Shown: positions 1 through 5,440, numbered from the stretch's first letter. The stretch: 5,440 bases of DNA from Dehalococcoidia bacterium (GCA_030612345.1 JAUWOB010000076.1:1-5440), one strand, 5' to 3'. Program-made: numbers and translations. Notes: generated by a model not told the origin, from the sequence alone.

Positions 1-186
1 GAGATAGCCATTGGGAACGGCGTTCTGCTTGAGGTCACACAGATCGGCAAGGAGTGCCACCGGGGGTGCGCCATCTTCAAGGAGATAGGCAAGTGCATCA
101 TGCCCAAGGAAGGGATATTCGCCAGAGTAGTCCGCGGCGGATCTGTCAGGGCTGGAGACCCGATCAGGGTAGAGAACAATGGATAA
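1..186 (+). CDS. MOSC-domain protein, 3' end (partial)
   Basis: The frame is open from the first base to a TAA at 184-186 and gives the last 61 residues of a protein. These match the C-terminal half of a small MOSC domain, a fold associated with the molybdenum cofactor sulfurase C-terminus. Visible hallmarks are QIGKECHRGCAIF at residues 14-26, the third cysteine in GKCIMPKEGIFARV (30-43) and the closing GGSVRAGD (46-53). Cys19, Cys23 and Cys32 are the conserved thiol positions seen here. Stand-alone bacterial MOSC proteins are usually about 150 residues and lie among molybdopterin genes, so most of this one lies to the left of the window. Its stop overlaps the fdhD start by 8 bases, which fits a shared role in molybdo- or tungsto-enzyme maturation. 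The exact biochemical activity of these short MOSC proteins is not settled, so no symbol is given. Confidence 0.85.
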   Translation, partial: EIAIGNGVLLEVTQIGKECHRGCAIFKEIGKCIMPKEGIFARVVRGGSVRAGDPIRVENNG

Positions 187-973
187 TGGGACAGAGAGGT
201 TTTCCGTATTAAGGCTTTCCGAAAAAGGTGGCACTTGCTTGGAAGATGTAGTGGCTGAAGAGTCTCCTCTTACTATCATCTTGAACAACCAGGAGCTGGT
301 CACCCTGCTATGTTCCCCTACGGATTTGAAGTATTTAGCTATCGGTTTCCTTTTCTCAGAGGGGCTGCTTAAGAGTAAGGACGAGATTAGGACGATAGTC
401 GTTGATGAACGGAGAGGCGCGGTGCGGGTGGAAGCTGAAGGGCAGGAGGAGTTCGCCAGTGATGCCTGGTTCAAACGGTTCATAACTTCAGGGTGTGGCA
501 GGGGAGCATCTTTCTACAGTGCAGCTGATGTTCAGGGGCAGATGAGAGTTGAGTCCCGGCTTGAAGTATCAACACTCGAGATCTTAGCTCTGGTGAACGG
601 GTTCCAGCATCGGTCTCAGGTTTACAGGGCAACGGGTGGTGTGCACAGTGCTGCCCTCTGTGATACGAGAGATATTCTGGTCTTCAACGAGGATATCGGA
701 AGGCATAACGCCATCGACAAGATCTTCGGCGAATGCATCCTGCACGGCATAGCAACCGAAGATCATATAGTTGTCACTAGCGGCAGGATCTCTTCGGAGA
801 TACTACTCAAGGTCGCCAGAAGGAATATCCCTGTACTTGTCTCTAAGTCCGCTCCCACCAGCCTGGGGCTAAGATTAGCCGCCGATCTGGGCGTGACCCT
901 GGTGGGCTTCGTCAGGGGCAGGAGGATGAATGTCAACACTCATGAGCGGAGGATAACCAGGGATGGGCAATAG
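179..973 (+). CDS. fdhD: FdhD-type formate dehydrogenase accessory sulfurtransferase
   Basis: 264 residues, the usual FdhD/NarQ family length. FdhD carries sulfur from a cysteine desulfurase to the Mo/W-bis-pyranopterin cofactor so that formate dehydrogenase becomes active; it acts in the cytoplasm. Family blocks visible are TGGVHSA (152-158), EDIGRHNAIDK (171-181), TSGRISSE (200-207), SKSAPTSLG (222-230) and a C-terminal GFVRGRRMNVNTH (243-255). The catalytic loop reads TSGCGRG (103-109). Cys106 fits the first cysteine of the E. coli C-x-x-C pair, but the second position is Gly. The ATG at 179 lies inside the end of the MOSC gene, and the reverse overlap with nadA at 963-973 is 11 bases, so expression is probably translationally coupled. 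The ribosome site is weak (AGGG upstream of the ATG), consistent with coupling. The target formate dehydrogenase is not in the window. Confidence 0.95.
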   Translation: MDNGTERFSVLRLSEKGGTCLEDVVAEESPLTIILNNQELVTLLCSPTDLKYLAIGFLFSEGLLKSKDEIRTIVVDERRGAVRVEAEGQEEFASDAWFKRFITSGCGRGASFYSAADVQGQMRVESRLEVSTLEILALVNGFQHRSQVYRATGGVHSAALCDTRDILVFNEDIGRHNAIDKIFGECILHGIATEDHIVVTSGRISSEILLKVARRNIPVLVSKSAPTSLGLRLAADLGVTLVGFVRGRRMNVNTHERRITRDGQ

Positions 974-1886
974 AGATGCTGACCTAAGGGAGAGGATCCT
1001 GGACCTTGGAAGAAGCAGGGGGGCGGTGATTCTTGCCCATAACTACCAGTTGGGGGAGGTTCAGGACATAGCCGACTTTGTTGGCGATTCCCTGGGGCTG
1101 AGTCAGAGGGCAGCCAAGACGGACGCCGGTGTAATCGTGTTCTGCGGAGTCCACTTTATGGCGGAAACAGCCTCTATCCTTTGCCCGGATAAGGTGGTCT
1201 TGCTGCCAGATGTGAATGCTGGCTGTCCCATGGCCAACATGATTAGCGCTGAACGCTTGCGGGAGAAGAAGAAGGAGCACCCGCAGGCAACAGTGGTCTG
1301 CTACATCAACTCGTCAGCCGAAGTCAAGGCAGAATCAGATATCTGCTGCACGTCCGCCAATGCAGTCGCGATCATAGAGAGCCTGGATGCGGAGGAGATA
1401 CTATTTGTTCCGGACCAGTATCTGGGGCATTATGTTTCCACCAGGACGGGCAAGAAGATGATCCTGTGGCCCGGCTTCTGTCCTACCCATGTCAGAATAA
1501 CGCCTGAGAGGATAAGGGAACTGAGGCTGGAGTATCCCCAGGCCAAGCTGGTAGTCCATCCGGAGTGCAGGCCGGAGGTCATCGCCCTTGCCGACGCAGC
1601 CCTGAGCACCGGCGGTATGTGTAGATATGTTCAGAGAGACGATGTCAGGGAGATGATTGTGGGCACAGAGATCGGGATGATACACCGGCTCAGAAAGGAG
1701 AATCCGGGCAAGAGGTTCATTCCTGTTTCCGAGCAGGCCATCTGTCCTAATATGAAGCTGATCACCCTGGAGAAGGTCCTGTGGTCTTTGCAGGAGATGA
1801 GTCCGGAGGTGAAGGTCGCCGAGCGAATTCGGCTTGGGGCAATGACGGCGGTGGATAAGATGCTCAAGATAGGACCGAAACCATGA
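963..1886 (+). CDS. nadA: Quinolinate synthase NadA
   Basis: 307 residues, full length for the short bacterial/archaeal form of NadA. It condenses iminoaspartate with dihydroxyacetone phosphate to quinolinate, the first ring precursor of NAD, using an oxygen-sensitive 4Fe-4S cluster. The three expected cluster ligands are Cys88 (DVNAGCPMA), Cys173 (WPGFCPTH) and Cys261 (AICPNMK), spaced 85 and 88 residues apart, matching the three-fold pseudo-repeat of the family. Substrate-site blocks visible are AHNYQ (25-29), VGDSL (40-44), CYINSSAEVKA (113-123), HPEC (199-202) and STGGM (215-219). The ATG at 963 overlaps the fdhD stop and has GGAGG at 948-952, ten bases upstream. No nadB or nadC lies in the window, so the iminoaspartate source (NadB or an aspartate dehydrogenase) must be encoded elsewhere. 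Confidence 0.97.
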   Translation: MGNRDADLRERILDLGRSRGAVILAHNYQLGEVQDIADFVGDSLGLSQRAAKTDAGVIVFCGVHFMAETASILCPDKVVLLPDVNAGCPMANMISAERLREKKKEHPQATVVCYINSSAEVKAESDICCTSANAVAIIESLDAEEILFVPDQYLGHYVSTRTGKKMILWPGFCPTHVRITPERIRELRLEYPQAKLVVHPECRPEVIALADAALSTGGMCRYVQRDDVREMIVGTEIGMIHRLRKENPGKRFIPVSEQAICPNMKLITLEKVLWSLQEMSPEVKVAERIRLGAMTAVDKMLKIGPKP

Positions 1887-2206
1887 AGGAAGCAGACAGG
1901 ATAGTTGTCTTCATTACCGCCAGCAGCGAGGAAGAAGCTCACGAGATTGCCGGGCTGCTGGTCAGTGAAAAGAAAGCTGCCTGCGTGAATATCGTGCCCG
2001 GCGTGGATTCGCTGTTCTGGTGGGAAGGCCGGCTTGACTCAGCTCGCGAGAGCCTCCTGGTGGTCAAAACCAAAGCAGCGCTGTTTCCTGACATAGTTGA
2101 GCTGGTAAAAAGGGTGCACAGCTATGAGGTGCCTGAGATAGTCGCCCTGCCCATTATGGCCGGCAGCGAGGATTATCTTAAGTGGCTGGACATTGCCTGT
2201 CAGTAG
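1883..2206 (+). CDS. cutA: CutA1 divalent-cation tolerance family protein
   Basis: 107 residues, complete and of normal length for CutA1, a small ferredoxin-like protein that forms very stable trimers. The name comes from a copper-tolerance phenotype in E. coli; the molecular role remains unclear. Signature segments are AACVNIVPGVDSLFWWEG (32-49), VKTK (61-64) and HSYEVPEIVALPI (79-91), followed by YLKWL (98-102). No signal peptide or membrane segment is visible. The ATG overlaps the nadA stop in an ATGA junction, and AGGA at 1871-1874 can serve as ribosome site. It is probably the last gene of the MOSC-fdhD-nadA-cutA unit. Nothing in the neighbourhood (no metal exporter or sensor) ties it to metal resistance, so the functional label should be taken as a family name. 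Confidence 0.95.
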   Translation: MKEADRIVVFITASSEEEAHEIAGLLVSEKKAACVNIVPGVDSLFWWEGRLDSARESLLVVKTKAALFPDIVELVKRVHSYEVPEIVALPIMAGSEDYLKWLDIACQ

Positions 2207-2215
2207 GAATATACT
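2187..2215 (+). promoter_or_regulatory. Candidate sigma70-like promoter for the Thi4-type gene
   Basis: TGGACA at 2187-2192 (5 of 6 to the -35 consensus) is separated by exactly 17 bases from TATACT at 2210-2215 (5 of 6 to the -10 consensus). Transcription would begin near 2222, giving a leader of about 48 bases before the ATG at 2270. The -35 lies in the last codons of cutA. If used, it would allow the thiazole synthase gene to be transcribed separately from the upstream unit. This is a sequence match only; no experimental start is known. Confidence 0.45.
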
Positions 2216-2245
2216 TGCCGGCACGTAGTCAAATCCGCCACAGAG

Positions 2246-2262
2246 TAACCAAAGGGAGGTTA
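2246..2262 (+). promoter_or_regulatory. Ribosome binding site of the Thi4 gene within a small hairpin
   Basis: AAAGGGAGGT at 2251-2260 is a strong Shine-Dalgarno sequence about 10 bases before the ATG at 2270 and fixes that start. TAACC (2246-2250) can pair with GGTTA (2258-2262) around a 7-base loop holding AAAGGGA, so part of the ribosome site would be in the loop and part in the 3' arm. Five base pairs is a weak stem; a regulatory effect is only a possibility. No thiamin pyrophosphate riboswitch fits in the 63-base spacer. Confidence 0.6.
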
Positions 2263-2269
2263 ACCAGGA

Positions 2270-3043
2270 ATGGATGAAGTTGTCATTTCGCGCGCCATTG
2301 TTGAAAGCTACATGAAGGATTTCATGGCAGCCATGGAGGTGGATGTTGCCATCGCCGGGGCAGGGCCAGCCGGGCTTGTTACCGCATATTACCTGGCGAA
2401 GGATGGAATTAGGGCGGTGGTATTCGAAAAGCAGCTTTGTGTCGGTGGCGGCATGCCCGGTGGAGGGATGATGCTTAATCGCATCGTGCTTCAGGAACAA
2501 GGCAAACAGATATTGGATGAGTTTGATGTTTCAGTCAGAGAATACCAAAAGGGGTACTATGTCGCTGATTCACTGGAGGCCGTTTCAGCCATCTGCTGGA
2601 AGGCCATAAAAGCGGGTACGAGGATCTTCAACCTGATCAGCGTTGAAGATGTGATGGTCAGAGAAGACGACAGGATAACCGGACTTGTTCTGAACTGGAG
2701 CGCTGTTTCCTGGTCGAAGCTTCATGTGGACCCTCTAACTATCAGGTGCAAGGTGGTTGTGGATGCCACCGGACACGACGCTGAAGTTTGCCGCATCGTT
2801 GTACAGAAGATAGGCAAGAAGCTAAGAACTAAGACGGGGGATGTGATCGGACAGAAGGCCATGTGGGCTGAGAAGGGTGAAAAAGAGATTCTCGAGAACA
2901 CCAGGGAAGTCCATCCGGGACTCGTCGTTGCCGGCATGACAGCGAACGCCGTTTTTGGTTCCCCCAGGATGGGTGCGATTTTCGGCGGCATGCTCCTCTC
3001 GGGCAAAAAGGCTGCCCAGATAGCTAAGGAATTGCTAAGGTAA
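2270..3043 (+). CDS. thi4: Thi4-family sulfide-dependent ADP-thiazole synthase (archaeal/anaerobe type)
   Basis: 257 residues, typical of prokaryotic Thi4. The family makes the ADP-thiazole precursor of thiamin from NAD and glycine; prokaryotic members generally use free sulfide and iron catalytically, whereas yeast Thi4 sacrifices its own cysteine. Visible features are an N-terminal EVVISRAIVESY block (3-14), the dinucleotide-binding GAGPAG (30-35) with acidic Glu53 ending the second strand, GGGMPGGGMMLN (59-70), VDATGHDAEV (164-173), and a C-terminal VVAGMTANAVFGSPRMGAIFGGML (219-242) region. Counting without gaps from TGHD, the yeast suicide-cysteine position is Val177; Cys174 lies three residues earlier. 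The conserved N-terminal block and strong ribosome site support the start at 2270 over internal methionines. Archaeal relatives have sometimes been annotated as ribose-1,5-bisphosphate isomerase, an alternative I consider unlikely. No other thiamin gene is in the window. Confidence 0.92.
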   Translation: MDEVVISRAIVESYMKDFMAAMEVDVAIAGAGPAGLVTAYYLAKDGIRAVVFEKQLCVGGGMPGGGMMLNRIVLQEQGKQILDEFDVSVREYQKGYYVADSLEAVSAICWKAIKAGTRIFNLISVEDVMVREDDRITGLVLNWSAVSWSKLHVDPLTIRCKVVVDATGHDAEVCRIVVQKIGKKLRTKTGDVIGQKAMWAEKGEKEILENTREVHPGLVVAGMTANAVFGSPRMGAIFGGMLLSGKKAAQIAKELLR

Positions 3044-3210
3044 GCTCATAGCTCGCCGCATCATGTCGCATAGGACTCCTCTCGCTTGGGATGAGAGCAG
3101 AAACGTGCGATGGAGATTCGCCTCACTCCTTCGACTGTGCTCAGGATAGCTCTGGCCCCCTGCCGCCGGTACCTTTCCTTTTGTCCCGGGCAGTGATAAA
3201 GTTTTGGGCG
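3044..3210. other. Intergenic spacer between thi4 and pyrD
   Basis: This 167-base stretch separates the thiazole synthase stop from the conserved start of pyrD. It has no RNA gene or convincing promoter. It carries a weak hairpin (CTCTC near 3077, GAGAG near 3092, 5 bp stem) and a short dispersed-type repeat at 3127-3148. The pyrD frame stays open through the second half of the spacer back to an ATG at 3091, but the 40 residues this would add (rich in Ser, Pro and Cys) have no resemblance to a dihydroorotate dehydrogenase N-terminus, so I treat it as noncoding. Confidence 0.6.
3127..3148. repeat. Short dispersed repeat of the 'TTCGACtgtGCTCAGGA' type
   Basis: The core is CCTTCGACTGTGCTCAGGA at 3128-3146. 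Near-identical short sequences (for example with CAAG in place of TGTG) recur in intergenic regions of many environmental bacterial genomes. They are often mistranslated into spurious protein tails with strings such as SFDCAQD, which is what the forward frame gives here. Only one copy is in this window, so its repeat nature rests on recall of the motif, not on copies seen here. The flanks TCCT and AGGA are complementary, but the internal bases do not form a good stem. Confidence 0.55.
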
Positions 3211-4152
3211 ATGAGGAATCCGCCCGACCTTCGTGTGCAATTAGCTCCCCGGCATCCTAGAGGACTGATCCTAGCCAATCCTGTGATGATAGCCGCTGGT
3301 ATAGCTGGCTATGGTAGCGAGTACGGAGAGATTGCTGATATACAAAAGCTGGGCGCGATTGTGTGCAAAGGGACTACACTGGTGCCCAGGGAGGGCAACA
3401 TTCAGCCGCGACTGGTGGAAACTGCCGGTGGCCTGCTCAACTCGGTGGGGCTGGAGAATATCGGTGTTGACGCCCTCATTAGAGAGAAAGCGCCGCTCTG
3501 GACGAATTGGCAAGTGCCGGTCATTGTCAATGTGGCCGGGGAAACAATAAACGAATATGTGGCTGTGGCCAGCAAACTGGAGGGCGTGGCCGGGATTAGC
3601 GGTATTGAACTGAATATCAGTTGCCCCAATGTTTCGGCAGGAGGGATGGAGTTTGGTGTGGACCCCGAGCTTGCCGCGCGGGTAACTTCAGCGGTTAAGT
3701 CTGTCACCAGCTTACCGCTCATCGTTAAGTTAAGCCCCAACGTAACCGATATCAAGGAGATCGCTCTAGCCGTGGAAGGGGCTGGGGCTGATGCCATATC
3801 GCTGATCAACACACTAAGAGGCATGGCCATTGATATAGATCAGAGGAAGCCTTGCTTGGGGAATGTGGTCGGCGGACTTTCTGGTCCTGCCATCAAGCCT
3901 GTGGCTCTCTGCATGGTGTTCGAGGCAGCCAGGGTGGTGCGTATTCCCTTGCTAGGATGTGGCGGCATTGCCTGCGCCGAGGACGCCCTGGAGTTCATTA
4001 TGGCGGGAGCTACTGCCGTGCAGATTGGCACAGCCGCCCTGACCAACCCCCATATCTGTCTCACCACACTGGAAGGTATAGAGCGTTTCATGCTGGACAG
4101 GGAAGTCGAAAATGTCGTTGAGCTTATCGGCGTCGCCCGGCATAAGCCGTGA
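3211..4152 (+). CDS. pyrD: Dihydroorotate dehydrogenase, family 1 (probably class 1B catalytic subunit)
   Basis: From the ATG at 3211 the protein is 313 residues, matching class 1B PyrD (about 300-310). It oxidises dihydroorotate to orotate in pyrimidine synthesis, with FMN, in the cytoplasm. Visible sites are LANPVMIAAG (21-30), the FMN-contact VCKGTT (51-56, Lys53), LLNSVGLEN (75-83), NISCPN (135-140) with Cys138 as catalytic base, IVKLSPN (171-177, Lys173), GGLSGPAIKP (221-230), and phosphate-binding GCGGI (249-253) and QIGTA (271-275). A longer version from ATG 3091 (353 residues) is open, but it passes through a dispersed repeat and adds 40 unmatched residues; GTG at 3193 is a third option. 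All three starts have weak ribosome sites. Class 1B enzymes pair with the PyrK electron-transfer subunit, which is not in the window. It converges on the mutase operon. Confidence 0.93.
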   Translation: MRNPPDLRVQLAPRHPRGLILANPVMIAAGIAGYGSEYGEIADIQKLGAIVCKGTTLVPREGNIQPRLVETAGGLLNSVGLENIGVDALIREKAPLWTNWQVPVIVNVAGETINEYVAVASKLEGVAGISGIELNISCPNVSAGGMEFGVDPELAARVTSAVKSVTSLPLIVKLSPNVTDIKEIALAVEGAGADAISLINTLRGMAIDIDQRKPCLGNVVGGLSGPAIKPVALCMVFEAARVVRIPLLGCGGIACAEDALEFIMAGATAVQIGTAALTNPHICLTTLEGIERFMLDREVENVVELIGVARHKP

Positions 4153-4160
4153 TGGGCTTT

Positions 4161-4562
4161 CTATTCGGCAGTCAACTGCTTCTGGATGAAGCTGATGATG
4201 TCCTCTGTCGAAGTGCCCGGGCCAAAGACACCCCTAACGCCCATCTGCTGTAGGGCCGGAACATCATCCTCGGGTATTATGCCGCCGGCGATAACCAGGG
4301 CATCTTCTAGTCCCTTCTCCCTCAATCCTTTTATGACCGGCGGAAAAAGCTCAAGATGAGCCCCGGATAAGATGCTCAAACCCACAACATCCACATCCTC
4401 CTGGATAGCCGCCTCCACAATCATATCAGGAGTTTGCCGGATACCTGTGTAGATCACTTCCATGCCGGCATCGCGCAGCGCCCTGGCTACGATCTTAGCA
4501 CCCCTGTCATGCCCGTCCAAACCGGGCTTGGCTAACAGAACACGAATCCTATGCCTGGTCAT
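4161..4562 (-). CDS. mcmA2: Methylmalonyl-CoA mutase, B12-binding (C-terminal domain) subunit
   Basis: 133 residues forming a complete cobalamin-binding domain, the small subunit of split methylmalonyl-CoA mutases. The B12 signature is clear: [10 protein letters not shown] (14-23) contains the D-x-H-x-x-G motif with His18 as lower axial cobalt ligand, followed by GLSILSGAH (61-69, the S-x-L element) and IAGGIIP (91-97, the G-G element), ending in [11 protein letters not shown] (113-123). It works with the catalytic subunit encoded two genes upstream to convert (R)-methylmalonyl-CoA and succinyl-CoA. I chose the ATG at 4562 because AGGGA lies seven to eleven bases before it and the protein then begins as relatives do. 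A TTG at 4592 would add ten residues and overlap the epimerase gene by 16 bases. The spacer from the epimerase stop is 14 bases, so the genes are co-transcribed. Confidence 0.94.
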   Translation of the reverse strand: MTRHRIRVLLAKPGLDGHDRGAKIVARALRDAGMEVIYTGIRQTPDMIVEAAIQEDVDVVGLSILSGAHLELFPPVIKGLREKGLEDALVIAGGIIPEDDVPALQQMGVRGVFGPGTSTEDIISFIQKQLTAE

Positions 4563-4576
4563 AGCTTGATCCCTGG

Positions 4577-4972
4577 CTAGATTTTCTGACAAAGCTCAAC
4601 GAGCACTCCTCTGAGCGATTTGGGGTGAATGAAAGCCACCATGCCCTCTAAGCCATGGCGCGGCTTCTTATCGATTAGCTCTACTCGGCGGGAGAGACGG
4701 CTCAGCTCCTTATCTACATCATCAACCTCAAGTGTTATGTGATGAAGTCCCTCCCCTCTTTTCTCCAGGACCCCGGCCATATTGCTGCCGGGCAGCGGTT
4801 CCAGCAGCTCTAGCTTGGCGCCCTGGGCCAGGGAAAGGATGGCTGCTTTCACTCCTTGCTCCGAGATGGTTTCAACCTTTTCAACCTGCACGTCAAAACA
4901 ATCCTCATAGAGCTTTATCGCTTCATCGAGGTTGCTGACTAGAATACCGATGTGATCGACTCTCTTGGCCAT
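4577..4972 (-). CDS. mce: Methylmalonyl-CoA epimerase
   Basis: 131 residues, the normal length of this vicinal-oxygen-chelate fold enzyme, which interconverts (S)- and (R)-methylmalonyl-CoA so that the mutase receives its correct isomer. Two beta-alpha-beta-beta-beta modules are evident: the first opens with [20 protein letters not shown] (5-24), the second with [13 protein letters not shown] (75-87). Likely metal ligands are His7, Glu55 in AKLELLEP (52-59), one of His77/His78, and Glu127 in LVELCQ (124-129). Glu38 in SEQGVKAA (37-44) fits the position of a catalytic glutamate described for the Propionibacterium enzyme, by motif resemblance only. The ATG has a perfect AGGAGG at 4977-4982, four bases upstream. 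It sits between the two mutase subunit genes, 45 bases after the catalytic subunit and 14 before the B12 subunit. Other VOC enzymes (lactoylglutathione lyase-like) are excluded by length, motifs and context. Confidence 0.95.
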   Translation of the reverse strand: MAKRVDHIGILVSNLDEAIKLYEDCFDVQVEKVETISEQGVKAAILSLAQGAKLELLEPLPGSNMAGVLEKRGEGLHHITLEVDDVDKELSRLSRRVELIDKKPRHGLEGMVAFIHPKSLRGVLVELCQKI

Positions 4973-4976
4973 TTAA

Positions 4977-4982
4977 CCTCCT
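4977..4982 (-). promoter_or_regulatory. Shine-Dalgarno site of mce
   Basis: The minus strand reads AGGAGG followed by TTAA and then the mce ATG. It is the strongest ribosome site in the window and decides the mce start. Confidence 0.8.
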
Positions 4983-5017
4983 TTTCTGCCGTTAATCTCA
5001 ACCTTGACTCGTGTATC

Positions 5018-5440
5018 TCAGAAAACCAGGAATTCCTTCTGCGTGCCAAAAGCCCTGCGTAGTACGTCACATATCTCACCGAGAGTGGCGTAAGCCTCTG
5101 CACATTCAAGGAAGGCAGGCATGGTGTTGTCCGTGCCCCGGGCGACATCTTCAAGTCGCTTGAGCGCCTGGTTGACATAACTGTTGTCCCGCTCTTTCCT
5201 GACCCGGACAGTCCTCTCCCTCTGCCTTGCTTCCGCTTCTGGATTGACTCGAAGCAGGCCCGCTATTTTGGGATAGGGAGAGACGAACCTGTTCACACCT
5301 ACCACAGTGCGCCTACTGCTTTCGATTTCCTTCTGGTAACGGTAGGAAGCGTCCTGAATCTCCTTCTGCTGATATCCTTGCTCTATGGCCGCTACCGCAC
5401 CACCAAGGTTAGCAACGCCGGTGATATACTGGCTGGCTTC
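5018..5440 (-). CDS. mcmA1: Methylmalonyl-CoA mutase catalytic (large) subunit, C-terminal part (partial)
   Basis: The minus-strand frame is open from the window edge at 5440 to a TGA at 5018-5020, giving the last 140 residues. They match the C-terminal end of the TIM-barrel catalytic subunit of acyl-CoA mutases: GGAVAAIEQGYQQKEI (13-28 of the visible part), YRYQKEIE (33-40), VVGVNRFV (46-53) and MPAFLECAEAYATLGEICDV (107-126), then a short tail. The chain ends at about the point where the fused enzyme would continue into its B12 domain, so this is a split mutase with that domain supplied by the separate gene at 4161-4562. A GTG at 5303-5305 is internal, not a start. The specific assignment to methylmalonyl-CoA rather than isobutyryl-CoA or ethylmalonyl-CoA rests mainly on the adjoining epimerase. 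The substrate-binding N-terminal part lies outside the window. Confidence 0.93.
   Translation of the reverse strand, partial: EASQYITGVANLGGAVAAIEQGYQQKEIQDASYRYQKEIESSRRTVVGVNRFVSPYPKIAGLLRVNPEAEARQRERTVRVRKERDNSYVNQALKRLEDVARGTDNTMPAFLECAEAYATLGEICDVLRRAFGTQKEFLVF

Noticed and set aside
2217..2224. TGCCGGCA palindrome after cutA as terminator or operator
   Set aside because: Only 8 bases, no loop or T-run, and expected by chance at this base composition.
2207..2269. Thiamin pyrophosphate riboswitch before thi4
   Set aside because: The spacer is only 63 bases and lacks the conserved thi-box core (CUGAGA and the matching helix).
2039..2500. Minus-strand open frame of 153 residues across the cutA/thi4 junction
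   Set aside because: It lies antisense to two clearly conserved genes, has no recognisable domain, and its composition looks like a reverse reading of coding sequence.
3076..3096. CTCTC/GAGAG hairpin after thi4 as rho-independent terminator
   Set aside because: The stem is five base pairs with a long loop and is not followed by a run of T.
3172..3200. Promoter directly before pyrD using GATAAA as -10
   Set aside because: No acceptable -35 at the right distance, and the start of transcription would be nearly on the start codon at 3211.
3402..3830. Minus-strand open frame of 142 residues inside pyrD
   Set aside because: Antisense shadow of conserved PyrD sequence; low-complexity Ser/Ala/Pro-rich and no family resemblance.
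5018..5305. Separate 95-residue gene starting at 5305
   Set aside because: Its first codon is an internal GTG; the frame continues open to the window edge with strong mutase similarity, so it is the end of a longer gene.

Overview
The window reads as ordinary, densely packed bacterial chromosome (roughly mid-50s % GC by eye) carrying cofactor-biosynthesis and central-metabolism genes. There is no tRNA, rRNA, CRISPR array, insertion sequence or phage gene. The gene set suggests an anaerobic, environmental-type bacterium: a formate dehydrogenase maturation factor, an archaeal-type Thi4 thiazole synthase without the eukaryotic suicide cysteine, a family-1 dihydroorotate dehydrogenase, and a methylmalonyl-CoA mutase split into separate catalytic and B12-binding proteins. 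A Dehalococcoidia-like Chloroflexota is my best guess, but this rests on overall gene flavour and one familiar intergenic repeat, not on a phylogenetic marker.

Left part (1-2206, + strand): four genes that overlap or abut. They are the 3' end of a MOSC-domain gene, fdhD (formate dehydrogenase sulfurtransferase), nadA (quinolinate synthase) and cutA. Stop and start codons overlap at all three junctions (8, 11 and 4 bases), so this is almost certainly one transcription unit. MOSC and FdhD both belong to molybdenum/tungsten-cofactor enzyme maturation. NadA starts NAD ring synthesis and uses a 4Fe-4S cluster. CutA is a small trimeric protein of loosely defined role.

Middle (2207-4152, + strand): a thi4-type thiazole synthase gene with its own good Shine-Dalgarno site and a plausible sigma70-like promoter inside the end of cutA. 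A 167-base spacer follows, containing a short repeat that recurs in many environmental genomes, then pyrD (dihydroorotate dehydrogenase). The reading frame of pyrD is open back through the repeat, but the conserved protein starts at about 3211.

Right part (4161-5440, - strand): a methylmalonyl-CoA module read in the opposite direction, in the order mutase catalytic subunit (3' end only), methylmalonyl-CoA epimerase, mutase B12-binding subunit. Together these interconvert (S)- and (R)-methylmalonyl-CoA and succinyl-CoA. This operon converges on pyrD with only 8 bases between the stop codons.

I found no convincing new biological system. The points most worth a second look are the Thi4 active site, the single-cysteine FdhD, and the repeat-extended pyrD reading frame.
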